Source: Modestobacter sp. DSM 44400
GTDB lineage: Bacteria; Actinomycetota; Actinomycetes; Mycobacteriales; Geodermatophilaceae
NCBI RefSeq assembly: GCF_900107175.1
Contig: NZ_FNOZ01000015.1
Coordinates: 27,716 to 91,715 of the forward strand
DNA: 64,000 nucleotides
Reading direction: 5' to 3'
Shown one piece after another: positions 51,105-59,504 of this stretch. The translations under genes were made by a program, and so were the position numbers. How positions within the stretch are numbered: position 1 is the stretch's first letter; every line of letters begins with the position of its first letter. The notes beneath the pieces are model-generated. The model ran no database searches and had not been told where the DNA came from. It was given only the letters and a program-made list of their open reading frames with translations.

Positions 51105-51655
51105 TCGGTGTTGGCGTGGGCCGCGCGGGCCCGGTCGTTGTCGACGTCCCGCTGACGGGAGAGATCGAGGCAGACGACGTCGAGCACGACGTGCGTGGCC
51201 TGGTCGAACAGGCTGGACAAGGGTTGCACCGTCGTTGCCTCGCCGGGGCGGCGGTACTTGGTCGCGGCCGGCACGGTGAGCACGACGTCGGCCGGCTGGG
51301 CCAGTGGCGAGTCGGCGTCGGTGGTGACGGCGTGCACGGTGGCCCCGGCTCCTACTGCCTGTTCGGCGACACGCACGGTCCCGGCCGTGGTTCCGGACCC
51401 GGACACCGCGATCACCGTGTCTCCCGCAGCGATCGGGGGAGTGGTGGTTTCCCCGACGACGTACACCCGGAGCCCGAGGTGGCTCAGCCGCATGGCGAAG
51501 GCCTTGGCCATGAGTCCCGAGCGGCCCTCACCACTGACGAAGACGCGCTGGGCACCGGCGAGCCGGTCGGTCAGGGCGGCGACCTCCGCCCGGGAAACCT
51601 TGGCCAGCACGGTGGTCATCTCGTCCAGAACGGTGTCGATCAGATCGGTGCTCAT
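51101..51655 (-). CDS. 6-phospho-3-hexuloisomerase (SIS domain)
   Basis: A 184-residue SIS protein of the PHI type: VFVSGEGRSGLMAKAFAMRLSHLG, ETTTPPIAAGDTVIAVSGSGTTAGT and a C-terminal segment with QPLSSLFDQATHVVLD. PHI converts 3-hexulose-6-phosphate to fructose-6-phosphate in the ribulose monophosphate pathway. The gene overlaps HPS upstream and the aldolase downstream by 4 bases each, consistent with a functional HPS-PHI pair. Confidence 0.85.
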   Translation of the reverse strand: MSTDLIDTVLDEMTTVLAKVSRAEVAALTDRLAGAQRVFVSGEGRSGLMAKAFAMRLSHLGLRVYVVGETTTPPIAAGDTVIAVSGSGTTAGTVRVAEQAVGAGATVHAVTTDADSPLAQPADVVLTVPAATKYRRPGEATTVQPLSSLFDQATHVVLDVVCLDLSRQRDVDNDRARAAHANTE

Positions 51656-52287
51656 GCGGAACCTCCATCGGGATGTGCGGCCTGGCCGAGCGCGAGGACG
51701 GCGGCCAGTGGATCGTCGGCCTGGGTGACCGCCGAGCCCACGATGACCCGGAGCGCCGGAACGTCGGCGAGCGCGGGCAGGTCCTCGACGGTCAGCCCGC
51801 CGGCCAGGGCCAGTCGCCGGCCGTCCGCCCAGGAGCCCAGCAGGTCGGCGGGCCGGGCACCGCCGGCCTGGGCGTCCTTGCCGACATGGGCGGCGAGGAC
51901 CACGGTCTGCGCCAGGCGGGCGGCCAGCGTCTCCCGCCGTCCAGCCGACAACCCCATGAAGTCCACGACGACCTCGCGACCGCGTTCCTCGGCGATGCGC
52001 ACCGCCGTGTCGACCGTGGCGTCGTCGGCGAGCCCGAGGACCGTCGCCGCGGAGGCGCCGGCGTCGTAGAAGAGGGTGAACTCGAACGCCGCGTCGTCGG
52101 CAGTCTTCAGGTCGGCCAGCACGGGGGTTGCGCCGGCCGCTTCGACGATTGCGGTGAACCCTGCCACTCCGTACTGCTTGATCAGCGAGGTGCCGACCTC
52201 GATCCAGTCGGCGTGTGGTGCCACCGCTCCGGTGACGGCCAGCGCACGGGTCAGCGGAAGGCGGTCGAGGGCTACTTGCAGCTCCAC
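51652..52287 (-). CDS. 3-hexulose-6-phosphate synthase-type protein (OMPDC superfamily)
   Basis: A 211-residue barrel enzyme: LQVALDRLPLTRAL, WIEVGTSLIKQYG, the DxKxxD motif ADLKTADDAAFE, VVVDFMGLSAG and AHVGKDAQAGG. The His-x-Gly-x-Asp-x-Gln pattern is closer to HPS than to 3-keto-L-gulonate-6-phosphate decarboxylase. HPS joins formaldehyde to ribulose-5-phosphate, or works in reverse to make pentose phosphate. The GTG start overlaps the KDG kinase end by 16 bases. Confidence 0.82.
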   Translation of the reverse strand: MELQVALDRLPLTRALAVTGAVAPHADWIEVGTSLIKQYGVAGFTAIVEAAGATPVLADLKTADDAAFEFTLFYDAGASAATVLGLADDATVDTAVRIAEERGREVVVDFMGLSAGRRETLAARLAQTVVLAAHVGKDAQAGGARPADLLGSWADGRRLALAGGLTVEDLPALADVPALRVIVGSAVTQADDPLAAVLALGQAAHPDGGSA

Positions 52288-53285
52288 GGGCGGTCCTCTC
52301 GACGTGTCGGCTGGACGGGACGCCCGTCCAGGAACGTGTTCAGTTGCTCACGGGTGGGCAGGCCGTCCTTGTCCCCCGGGCTGGTCGTGGCCAGGGCGCC
52401 GACGGCCGCTGCCCGGCGCAGCTGACCGGTCAGGTCCAGACCGTCGAGGTGGGCGCTGATCAGGCCGGCAGCGAAGCCGTCGCCCGCCCCGACGGTGTCC
52501 ACGGCGGCCACCGGGAAGATGGGCTGGTTCCACCGCTCGGCGGTGGTGTATGCGCTCGCTCCCGCTGCCCCGCACTTGACGATGACCCGGGACGCCCCCT
52601 GGTCGAGGTAGAACCCAGCGATACCCGGCGGATGGTTCCGCCCGGTGAGCAGATAGCCCTCCCCGGCTCCGGGCAGGACCCAGTCGGCCCGCGCGGCCAT
52701 GTCGTTGACGACCCGGACCATCTCCTCCGGGCTGGCCCAGAGGCTGGGGCGCAGGTTCGGGTCGAAGGAGATCGTGGCGCCGGCGGCTCGGGCGACGTCG
52801 ACCGCGCGGAAGGCGAAGGCCCGGGTGCTCGCCGACAGAGCAAGCGGGATCCCGGTCAGGTGCAGGTGCCGGGCCGTGGCGATGTAGCTGTCGGTGGCCG
52901 GGGAGGCGGCCAGCCGGCTGCCCGCCGAGTCGCGGCGGAAGTAGACCACGTCCGGGTCGCCGCCCTCGGCCCTGCTCTTCAGCTGGAAGCCGGTAGGAGC
53001 GTCCGAGTCCAAGGTGACCGTGGAGATGTCGACGTTGGCGCCGGCCAGTTCCGCGAGCGCGAACCGTCCGAACGGGTCGTCGCCGACCCGGCCGATCCAG
53101 CCGACCGGGTGCCCGAGGCGGGCGAGCCCGGTGGCCAGGTTGGTCTCGGCGCCGGCGAGTGCCCGGCGGTAGGTCGAGACCAGCTCGAGGGGACCGGGTT
53201 CCTGGGCGACGAACATGGCCATCACCTCTCCGAACGTCACCGCATCCAGCGAGCAGGGGAGGTCGACGGTCCGAGTGGCGGACAT
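52272..53285 (-). CDS. kdgK: PfkB-family sugar kinase, probably 2-keto-3-deoxygluconate kinase
   Basis: A 337-residue ribokinase-fold kinase. It has FGEVMAMFVAQEPG, RRALAGAETNLATGLARLG, WIGRVGDDPFGRF, SFDPNLRPSLW and the catalytic-Asp motif DTVGAGDGFAAGLI. The YFRRDSAGSRL stretch matches KDG kinases. GGAGA 7 bases before ATG 53285 supports the start, which lies inside the end of the upstream FAH-family gene (49-base overlap). The product KDPG would feed an aldolase such as the one at 50529. Confidence 0.85.
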   Translation of the reverse strand: MSATRTVDLPCSLDAVTFGEVMAMFVAQEPGPLELVSTYRRALAGAETNLATGLARLGHPVGWIGRVGDDPFGRFALAELAGANVDISTVTLDSDAPTGFQLKSRAEGGDPDVVYFRRDSAGSRLAASPATDSYIATARHLHLTGIPLALSASTRAFAFRAVDVARAAGATISFDPNLRPSLWASPEEMVRVVNDMAARADWVLPGAGEGYLLTGRNHPPGIAGFYLDQGASRVIVKCGAAGASAYTTAERWNQPIFPVAAVDTVGAGDGFAAGLISAHLDGLDLTGQLRRAAAVGALATTSPGDKDGLPTREQLNTFLDGRPVQPTRREDRPWSCK

Positions 53286-54055
53286 GGGGGTTCTCCGATC
53301 CGGCGCGATGCGCCGCGGGCTTGGACGACCGGGTTGACCAGCCGGCCGATCCCGCTGGCGGCGATGTCGACGGTGTCGCCGGGGCTGATGGGGGTGTACT
53401 CGCCGGGCGCACCGGTCAGCACGACGTCGCCCGGGCCGAGGGTCATGAACGACGTGAGGTAGACGAGCACCTCGACCACCCCGCGGGCGAGGGCCTGCGT
53501 GGACGCCGGCCGGAGCGCGCGCCCGTTGAGCGAGACGGTCACCCGGGTATCGGTGGCATCGAGGTCGGTCTCGATCCAGGGTCCCAGCGGAGTGAAGCCG
53601 TCGTACCCCTTGGCGGTGGTCCACAGTGGATCGCTGCGCTGCAGGTGACGGGTGGTCACGTCGTTGCCGATCGTGTAACCGAGAACAGCGGTGAGTGCGT
53701 CGGCCCGAGTCAGGTGATGCGCCGGCCGGCCGATGACGACCGCGAGCTCGCCCTCGGCATCCACCCGGCCGATCCCCGGCGGAACGGGAATGGGGTCGCC
53801 GGGCCCGATGAGGCTGCGTGCGGACTTGAGGAAGGCCTGCGGCGGCTTGCGGCGGTCCCCGGGACCGGTGTTGTGCGCCATGCCGACGATCACCCGCGGT
53901 TCGACCGGCGCGAGCAGCCGGGCCTCATCCACCGGTACACGAGTTCCGGTGCGGCGCGGCATCGGAGCGAACGCATCGTCCAGGAGGAGGAGCGTGTCCC
54001 CCTCCTGCACGGCGTGCACGGACCTCCCCGCGTGTGCGATGCGGGCGATCCGCAT
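53237..54055 (-). CDS. Fumarylacetoacetate hydrolase (FAH)-family protein
   Basis: A 272-residue FAH-fold protein: VIVGMAHNTGPGDRR (active-site His region), PQAFLKSARSLIGPGD, the metal site EGELAVVIGRPA, YTIGNDVTTRHLQ, AKGYDGFTPLGPW and TGAPGEYTPISPGDTV. Members hydrolyse C-C bonds of 1,3-diketo acids, decarboxylate oxaloacetate-like acids or dehydrate sugar acids. In this KDG-type operon it may be a sugar-acid dehydratase or 2,4-diketo acid hydrolase. The end overlaps kdgK; the MFS gene precedes by one base. Confidence 0.83.
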   Translation of the reverse strand: MRIARIAHAGRSVHAVQEGDTLLLLDDAFAPMPRRTGTRVPVDEARLLAPVEPRVIVGMAHNTGPGDRRKPPQAFLKSARSLIGPGDPIPVPPGIGRVDAEGELAVVIGRPAHHLTRADALTAVLGYTIGNDVTTRHLQRSDPLWTTAKGYDGFTPLGPWIETDLDATDTRVTVSLNGRALRPASTQALARGVVEVLVYLTSFMTLGPGDVVLTGAPGEYTPISPGDTVDIAASGIGRLVNPVVQARGASRRIGEPPCPPLGPSTSPARWMR

Positions 54056-54056
54056 C

Positions 54057-55370
54057 TCAGGCCGTGAAGGCCGCAGGTGCGGAGCGGGCGGTCCGGTCGC
54101 GGCGGACCAGCGGCGTGACCGCCGCCGCCACCGCCAGGGACAGCGCCATCAGCAGGAACGACGCGGAGGAGGAGCCGGTGCTCGAGTCCAGCCACCCCAC
54201 CAGGTAGCTGCCGGCGAAACCGCCGACGGCACCGAAGGAGTTGACCAGGGCGATCGCGGGGGCCGCGGCTCGAGCCGGCAGGAACTCCGAGATGCTGGCG
54301 AAGTACGGCCCGTACGGCGCATACATCGCACCGCCGGCGATCACCAGCAGCACGAAGGACAGCCAGAACCGATCGGGGCCGAGCAGATAGGAGCCGTAGA
54401 ATGCGGCCGCCCCCAGGGCCAGCCACGGCCACACGTACAGACTGCGGTTGCCGGAGCGGTCCGAGGCGCGGCTGTTCAGCACCATGAGGAGGACGGCCAG
54501 GGCATAGGGCGCGCCGGAGATGACGCCGGTCAACCCGATCCCCTGACCGGAACCGGCCTTCACGATCGTGGGCAGCCAGAACACGAAGCCGTAGACACCC
54601 AGGCTCCAGAGCAGGTACTGCGCCGACAGCAGCAGAACGTTGGGCGAGCGCATCGCCGCTCCCCAGCTGCGGACCGGCTGCAGGGCGGACTGCTCTGCGG
54701 CCAGCGTCCGCTCCACGCCGTCCCGCTCTGCCGGGTTCAGCCATCCGGCGTCCTTCGGCCGGTCGGCGACCAGCGCGCGGAAGACGAATGCCCACAGGAT
54801 CGCGGGAACGCCCTCGAGGATGAACATCCACCGCCATGAGGTGGCTTCGATGAGGTACCCGGACACGACGGTGAGCCACAGCACCGTGACCGGGTTGCCG
54901 AGGATCAGAAAGGTTTTCGCGCGGCCACGTTCCTTCTTGGTGAACCAGTGGCTCAGGAAGATCACCATGGCGGGCAGCACGGCTGCCTCGACGACACCGA
55001 CCAGGAAGCGCACCACCATCAACGTGGGGACGTTGGTCAACACACCCTGCAGGGAAGCCAGGGCTCCCCAGGCGATGAGGCTCCAGAAGATGAGGGTGCG
55101 AACGCTGCGGCGTTCGGCGTAGAGGGCGCCGGGTACCTGGAACAGGAAGTAGCCCACAAAGAACGCCGCGCCCAGCAGCGCCGCGATCCCCCCGGTGATG
55201 CCCAGGTCCTCGCGCATCCCACCGGCGACCGCCACCGAGTAGTTGGAGCGGTCCAGGTAGGCGAGGCTGTAGGTGACGAAAGCAATCGGTAGCAACCGCG
55301 CCCAGCGTTGCGTGCCGAGCACCCCCTGATCACCAGCTGTCGGGGCGCTGGCCCCGGACGGTGTGGGCAT
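54057..55370 (-). CDS. MFS transporter, anion:cation symporter (ACS) family
   Basis: A 437-residue protein with 12 predicted helices and ACS features: YLDRSNYSVA in helix 1, GYFLFQVPGALYAERR, RFLVGVVEAAVLPAM and SHWFTKKERGRAK. This family imports hexuronates, galactonate, glucarate and related acids with protons. AGGAG 8 bases before ATG 55370. As first gene of the kdgK operon it probably brings in the sugar acid degraded there. It is divergent from the IclR gene. Confidence 0.87.
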   Translation of the reverse strand: MPTPSGASAPTAGDQGVLGTQRWARLLPIAFVTYSLAYLDRSNYSVAVAGGMREDLGITGGIAALLGAAFFVGYFLFQVPGALYAERRSVRTLIFWSLIAWGALASLQGVLTNVPTLMVVRFLVGVVEAAVLPAMVIFLSHWFTKKERGRAKTFLILGNPVTVLWLTVVSGYLIEATSWRWMFILEGVPAILWAFVFRALVADRPKDAGWLNPAERDGVERTLAAEQSALQPVRSWGAAMRSPNVLLLSAQYLLWSLGVYGFVFWLPTIVKAGSGQGIGLTGVISGAPYALAVLLMVLNSRASDRSGNRSLYVWPWLALGAAAFYGSYLLGPDRFWLSFVLLVIAGGAMYAPYGPYFASISEFLPARAAAPAIALVNSFGAVGGFAGSYLVGWLDSSTGSSSASFLLMALSLAVAAAVTPLVRRDRTARSAPAAFTA

Positions 55371-55489
55371 GACACGAAGCTCCTGGTCATGGGTGCGACG
55401 GATCGTGCGTGCCGCATCGTGGAAAGACTTGCCGAACTGCGAGAAGCATGCCGATCTCTGCGGAGTGTGTCAACCATCTCTTTCAACCA

Positions 55490-55506
55490 GCAGCAAGATT
55501 TGCTGC
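55490..55506. promoter_or_regulatory. Perfect palindrome GCAGCAA-GAT-TTGCTGC, IclR operator candidate
   Basis: A 7-3-7 perfect inverted repeat in the 139-base gap between the divergent iclR and MFS starts, ending 4 bases before the ATG at 55510. IclR regulators bind short palindromes of this size. Its place over the iclR start suggests autorepression. Confidence 0.6.
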
Positions 55507-55509
55507 ATC

Positions 55510-56328
55510 ATGAGAAAATCGAACGTCATGTCGGACAGCGGGGGAACTCAGGCGACGTCGGCCTCCGGTCGACGTTCCACCGACATGGTCGGCAAGGCGC
55601 TCGCCGTGCTGTCTCTGCTGGGCGACCGTCCCGCCGGCTCCACGCTTTCGGAGCTGTCGCGGGCAGCGGGCTATCCGACGAGCACGACCTACCGGCTGCT
55701 CGGGGCGCTCAACCGGGACGGCTTCGTCTCACTCGACGAGGTCACCAAGCGCTATCACCTCGGGCTGAAGGTCTTCGAGCTCGGCCTGCGCGTCTCCCAG
55801 GCTCACGGCTTCACCGGCGTGGCGCTCCCGATCATGCAGGAGCTGTCCGCGTTCACCCGCGAAGCCACCCTCATGTCTGTGCTCGACGGGCACCAGCAGC
55901 TGTACGTCCACTATTTCGAGGGCCCCCAGCAGGTCAGCGTGACCGGTGAACCGGGCAGACATGGCCCGCTGCACTGCACGTCGATGGGGAAGATCCTGGT
56001 CGCGTTCGCGCCGTCCGCCGTCCGCGACGAGCTGCTGGCGACCCTGGACCTGCCGCCCGCCGGGCCTCATGCCATCACCGACCGGGAGGCCTTCGGTCGG
56101 GAGATCGCCGAGGTCGCGCGATGTGGTCACGCGATCTCCGACGAGGAGCACGAAGCCGGCATCCGAGCAGTGGGTGTTCCGGTGCTCAGGCCGGACGGGA
56201 CGGCCATCGCGGCGTTGTCCGCCGCGGCGCCCGCCTTCCGCGTGAGCCTCGATCAGTTGATCGGTTTCGTGCCCGCGCTGACCGGCGCAGCCCGGGAGCT
56301 CGCGGTCCGCCTGCCCGTCCGGGCCTGA
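55510..56328 (+). CDS. IclR-family transcriptional regulator
   Basis: About 272 residues. A winged-helix domain (~28-90) has STLSELSRAAGYPTSTTYRL. The IclR effector domain (~105-265) shows LHCTSMGKILVAF and EEHEAGIRAVGVPVL. ATG at 55528 is an alternative start, with the palindrome then just upstream. IclR proteins often control sugar-acid and aromatic catabolic operons. This one is divergent from the MFS/FAH/kdgK/HPS/PHI/aldolase operon and is its likely regulator. Confidence 0.86.
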   Translation: MRKSNVMSDSGGTQATSASGRRSTDMVGKALAVLSLLGDRPAGSTLSELSRAAGYPTSTTYRLLGALNRDGFVSLDEVTKRYHLGLKVFELGLRVSQAHGFTGVALPIMQELSAFTREATLMSVLDGHQQLYVHYFEGPQQVSVTGEPGRHGPLHCTSMGKILVAFAPSAVRDELLATLDLPPAGPHAITDREAFGREIAEVARCGHAISDEEHEAGIRAVGVPVLRPDGTAIAALSAAAPAFRVSLDQLIGFVPALTGAARELAVRLPVRA

Positions 56329-56467
56329 CGCCGCCGAGGCCGCGGGGCGCAAGCAGTGGACGGTACGAGGTCGGTCCACCCGCGAAGAGTTCTGTTCCGG
56401 ACGGGCCGACTCCGCGCCCCAGGTCCTCCTCGCTCGTTCCTGGCTGCGAATGCTCCCGGAACTGTCG

Positions 56468-57571
56468 TCAGACCCTGACGATGGCGGCCACCGGGCCGCC
56501 GCCGGACGGCCCCTGGTGCACCGCCGCGACCGACACGAACACCGCCGGGTCCCCGGTCACCGAGGCGGCGACGCCGCCGACGGTCGCCTTGATCTGGCGG
56601 TGCCAGAACACGTCGGAGTCGTCCAGCATCGCGTTGCGCCGGCCGCGCACGTAACCGGTCGGGTCGGCCTCGCACTTGAGGAAGACATTGACCAGCCGGT
56701 CGCCGAGGTCGCTGGTGCGCGGGCGCTCGGGCAGGTCGAGGCCGGCGTCCCGGACGGCGTTCCAGATGCCGTCGGAGTCGAGCGCGTCCTCCATCACCGA
56801 GTGGCCGACGCGGTACTTCCCGCCGTGCCCGCGCGCGTTGCCGACGACGACGATCTGCGCCCGGTCGAGCTCGACGCCCGAGGAGCATGAGGCGACCGCG
56901 CTGAACAGCGAGAAGTCGCGCATGACCTGCCTCTGCTCCGGCATCTCGATCTCGCCCAGCGCCAGCGCGATGCCCAGCGCGGTGGTGCCGTTGGAGAGGT
57001 CCATGGAGCCGTGCGGCTCGTCGTAGTAGGTCTCCTGACCGCGTGACTTGGCCTCGCGGATGGTCTCGATGGTCAGCAGCGGGGTCTTGGTCTGCACGTA
57101 GTGGACGTCGGCGGGGTCGGTGATCCCGGCCTCGGCCATCGCCCGGCGCACGCCCTCGGCGACCTTTTCCACCATGCTCAGCCGGCCGATGTCCTCGGGC
57201 AGCAGGGTTTCGCTCATCGCGAAGCCCACGGTCAGCCGCGGCTCGTCGGTCTTCTCCACGGCGTCCTCGGGGAGCGTGGCGAAGATGGTGGCGTGCGGGC
57301 TGATGACGCCGTCCGTGCCGCCGGACCAGACGATCGGGATCTGCTTGACCTCCTCCGCCGTCCGGGTGCCCTTCGCCACCAGCACCTCGCGGAACGCGCG
57401 GTCGGCGATGATCCGGGTGTAGTCGTTGACCCCGCCGTTGCCCTCCGTCTTGCCGATCACGGCGATGACCCGGTCGGCGTCCAGAACGCCGTCGTCGATG
57501 AGCTTCGCGAGCTCGGAGGCGTCGCTGACGTTGTGCAGCGGGACCTTGCGGACCTCGATCGGTGCGGGCAT
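56468..57571 (-). other. Barbiturase part with its own start and ribosome-binding site
   Basis: ATG at 57571 ([20 protein letters not shown]) has AAAGGAAGAG about 7 bases upstream and gives a 367-residue protein, the normal full length of barbiturase/cyanuric acid hydrolase with its three similar repeats. It would hydrolyse barbiturate to ureidomalonate. Independent translation is therefore possible even though the kinase frame runs into it without a stop. Confidence 0.65.
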
Positions 57572-58579
57572 CGGTTCACTCTTCCTTTGTCGGTGGGGGG
57601 CGGGAGGGTCCTTCTGCAGGACGGTGCCGACGTCGTCGCGACTGACGGCGTCGGAGATGTGCTCGAGGGAGGTGATGACGGCGCGGCGCTCGTGGTCCGC
57701 GGCCGCACCGCCGTCGACGAACCGGAGCGCGGCGTCGACCTTGGGCCCCATGCTCCCGCGGGCGAACTGGCCGGCCGCCGCGTGCTCGCGCAGCTGGGCT
57801 GCGGTCACCGCGCCGAGCGGACGCTGCGCCCGCGTGCCGAAGTCGACCATCACGTTGGGGACGTCGGTGGCGATCACCAGGGTGTCCGCGCTGAGCTCCC
57901 GGGCCAGGAGCGCTGCGGTGAGGTCCTTGTCGATGACGGCCTCGACGCCGCGCAGCGCCCCGCCGTCCCGACCGTCGTCCACGACCGGCACCCCCCCGCC
58001 GCCGGCGCAGACGACGACGAACCCGGCCGAGACCAGGGCCGTGATCGCCGGGACGTCGACGACGGACAGCGGTTCGGGCGAGGCGACCACCCGCCGCCAG
58101 CCGCGCTCGCCGCGGTCCTCCCACACCTGGCCGAGGTCGATGAACCGCTGCGCCGCCTCGCGCGGCAGGAACCGGCCGACCGGCTTGGTGGGGGCCTGGA
58201 AGCCCGGATCGCCGGGGTCGACGAGGGTGCGGGTGACCAGGGCGGCGGTCCGCTGCGAGAGCCCGAGCGCGGCCAGGCCGGCGTCCAGCTCGTCGGCGAT
58301 GGTGAAGCCGATGGTCGCCTGGGTCTGCGCGACGTTCCAGTCCAGGGGCACCGGCGGTACCTCGTGCGCGGCCAGCTCGTTCTTGACCAGCAGGTTGCCC
58401 ACCTGCGGGCCGTTCCCGTGGGTCAGCACCACCTGGACGCCGGTGGCGACCACCTCGGCCACGTGCCCCGCGGCGACGGCGATCGCGTCGCGTTGCGCAC
58501 CGGGGGTGGCCGACCCGTCCGACCCGGTCATGGCGTTCCCCCCGAGCGCGATGACGACGCGGCGGGGGGGAGGGGTCAC
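56468..58579 (-). CDS. Carbamate kinase-barbiturase, one continuous open frame
   Basis: A 703-codon frame. Residues ~1-315 are carbamate kinase ([55 protein letters not shown]), which makes ATP from carbamoyl phosphate. Residues 337-703 are a ring-opening amidohydrolase closest, from memory, to barbiturase ([55 protein letters not shown]). The joint holds a run of six C; one more C would end the kinase at TKEE* just before the barbiturase ATG. So this is either a true fusion or two genes joined by a one-base loss. GTG 58579 looks leaderless. Confidence 0.85.
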   Translation of the reverse strand: MTPPPRRVVIALGGNAMTGSDGSATPGAQRDAIAVAAGHVAEVVATGVQVVLTHGNGPQVGNLLVKNELAAHEVPPVPLDWNVAQTQATIGFTIADELDAGLAALGLSQRTAALVTRTLVDPGDPGFQAPTKPVGRFLPREAAQRFIDLGQVWEDRGERGWRRVVASPEPLSVVDVPAITALVSAGFVVVCAGGGGVPVVDDGRDGGALRGVEAVIDKDLTAALLARELSADTLVIATDVPNVMVDFGTRAQRPLGAVTAAQLREHAAAGQFARGSMGPKVDAALRFVDGGAAADHERRAVITSLEHISDAVSRDDVGTVLQKDPPAPHRQRKSEPMPAPIEVRKVPLHNVSDASELAKLIDDGVLDADRVIAVIGKTEGNGGVNDYTRIIADRAFREVLVAKGTRTAEEVKQIPIVWSGGTDGVISPHATIFATLPEDAVEKTDEPRLTVGFAMSETLLPEDIGRLSMVEKVAEGVRRAMAEAGITDPADVHYVQTKTPLLTIETIREAKSRGQETYYDEPHGSMDLSNGTTALGIALALGEIEMPEQRQVMRDFSLFSAVASCSSGVELDRAQIVVVGNARGHGGKYRVGHSVMEDALDSDGIWNAVRDAGLDLPERPRTSDLGDRLVNVFLKCEADPTGYVRGRRNAMLDDSDVFWHRQIKATVGGVAASVTGDPAVFVSVAAVHQGPSGGGPVAAIVRV

Positions 58580-58614
58580 CGCGCGACCCTAGCCGCTGAA
58601 TGCCTTAGCGGTGA
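58580..58614 (-). promoter_or_regulatory. Promoter of carbamate kinase-barbiturase with TCACCGCTAAG box
   Basis: Read on the minus strand, TCACCGCTAAG (58614-58604) is followed after 12 bases by TAGGGT (58591-58586), a plausible -10 box, then 6 bases to GTG 58579. Identity of the box and near-identity of the spacing with the fdrA promoter (13 and 7 bases) indicate shared control. A related TTCAGCGGCTA lies between box and -10. Confidence 0.6.
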
Positions 58615-58658
58615 AGTAGTTCGGAAATCCGTCGCGCAACCGGTCGAGGACCGGCAGG

Positions 58659-59486
58659 GTGCGCACGGTGGGCGACGAGGAACGCCTGACCGTGGCCGGC
58701 TCGGGGACCCAGCCGTCGCGGGCCGCTCGGCGGGGCGAGGTCGTGCTGCGAGATCCGGGGCCCGGGAGCGCCGCCGTCCTCGCCCTGCTGCACCACTACG
58801 CGGCAGTCGGCTTCCGAGGGGCTCCCCGACCGGTCGGGTCCGGCTGGTCCGCCGACGGGCGCGAGGCGCTTCAGTTCCTGCCCGGTTCGAGCCCGCATCC
58901 GGGGGCCTGGCCGGACGACGCGCTGCCGGCCCTCGGCGACCTGGTCCGCCGCGCCCACGAGGCCGGCGCGGGCTTCCAGCTACCGGCTGGAGCCCAGTGG
59001 CGTCCGTGGTGGGGTCGTCCGGCACGCCATGGTCGCGTGGTCATCGGGCACTGCGACGTCGGGCCGTGGAACGTGGTCGCGGGGGACGACGGCGTCCCGT
59101 ACGCGCTCCTCGACTGGGAGTTCGCCGGCCCCGTCGACCCCGTCCTGGAACTCGCCCATGCCGCGTGGTTGAACGCCCAACTGGTCGACGACGACATCGC
59201 CGAGGCGCATGGGCTGCCGTCGGCCGCCGTGCGGGCGGGCCAGGTGCGGCTGCTGCTCGACGGTTACGGCACACCGGCGGCCGAGCGGGCGGGTTTCGTC
59301 GACCTGCTGCTGGAGGTGGCCGTCCGGTCAGCCCGGGCGGAGGCGGTCGAGCAGGCGGTCACGCCGGAGAGCACCACTGCGGTCACCGCCACCGGGTACC
59401 CGGTGCTGTGGGCGATCACCTGGCGGGCACGCAGCGCGGCCTGGATGGTGCAGCATCGCGGGTTGCTGGAGCGCGCCCTCGGCTGA
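58659..59486 (+). CDS. Aminoglycoside phosphotransferase (APH)-family kinase
   Basis: A 275-residue small-molecule kinase-fold protein. The catalytic loop is VIGHCDVGPWNVV (H-x-D-x-x-x-x-N) and the metal Asp is in YALLDWEFAG. The N-terminal lobe (LRDPGPGSAAVLALLHHY) is short, with a weak ATP-binding Lys region. It probably phosphorylates a small alcohol or is a maturation factor; drug resistance cannot be inferred. GTG 58659 is used; GTG 58668 is in frame. Confidence 0.78.
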   Translation: MRTVGDEERLTVAGSGTQPSRAARRGEVVLRDPGPGSAAVLALLHHYAAVGFRGAPRPVGSGWSADGREALQFLPGSSPHPGAWPDDALPALGDLVRRAHEAGAGFQLPAGAQWRPWWGRPARHGRVVIGHCDVGPWNVVAGDDGVPYALLDWEFAGPVDPVLELAHAAWLNAQLVDDDIAEAHGLPSAAVRAGQVRLLLDGYGTPAAERAGFVDLLLEVAVRSARAEAVEQAVTPESTTAVTATGYPVLWAITWRARSAAWMVQHRGLLERALG

Positions 59487-59504
59487 CCAGCCGTCGCCGC
59501 CGGC

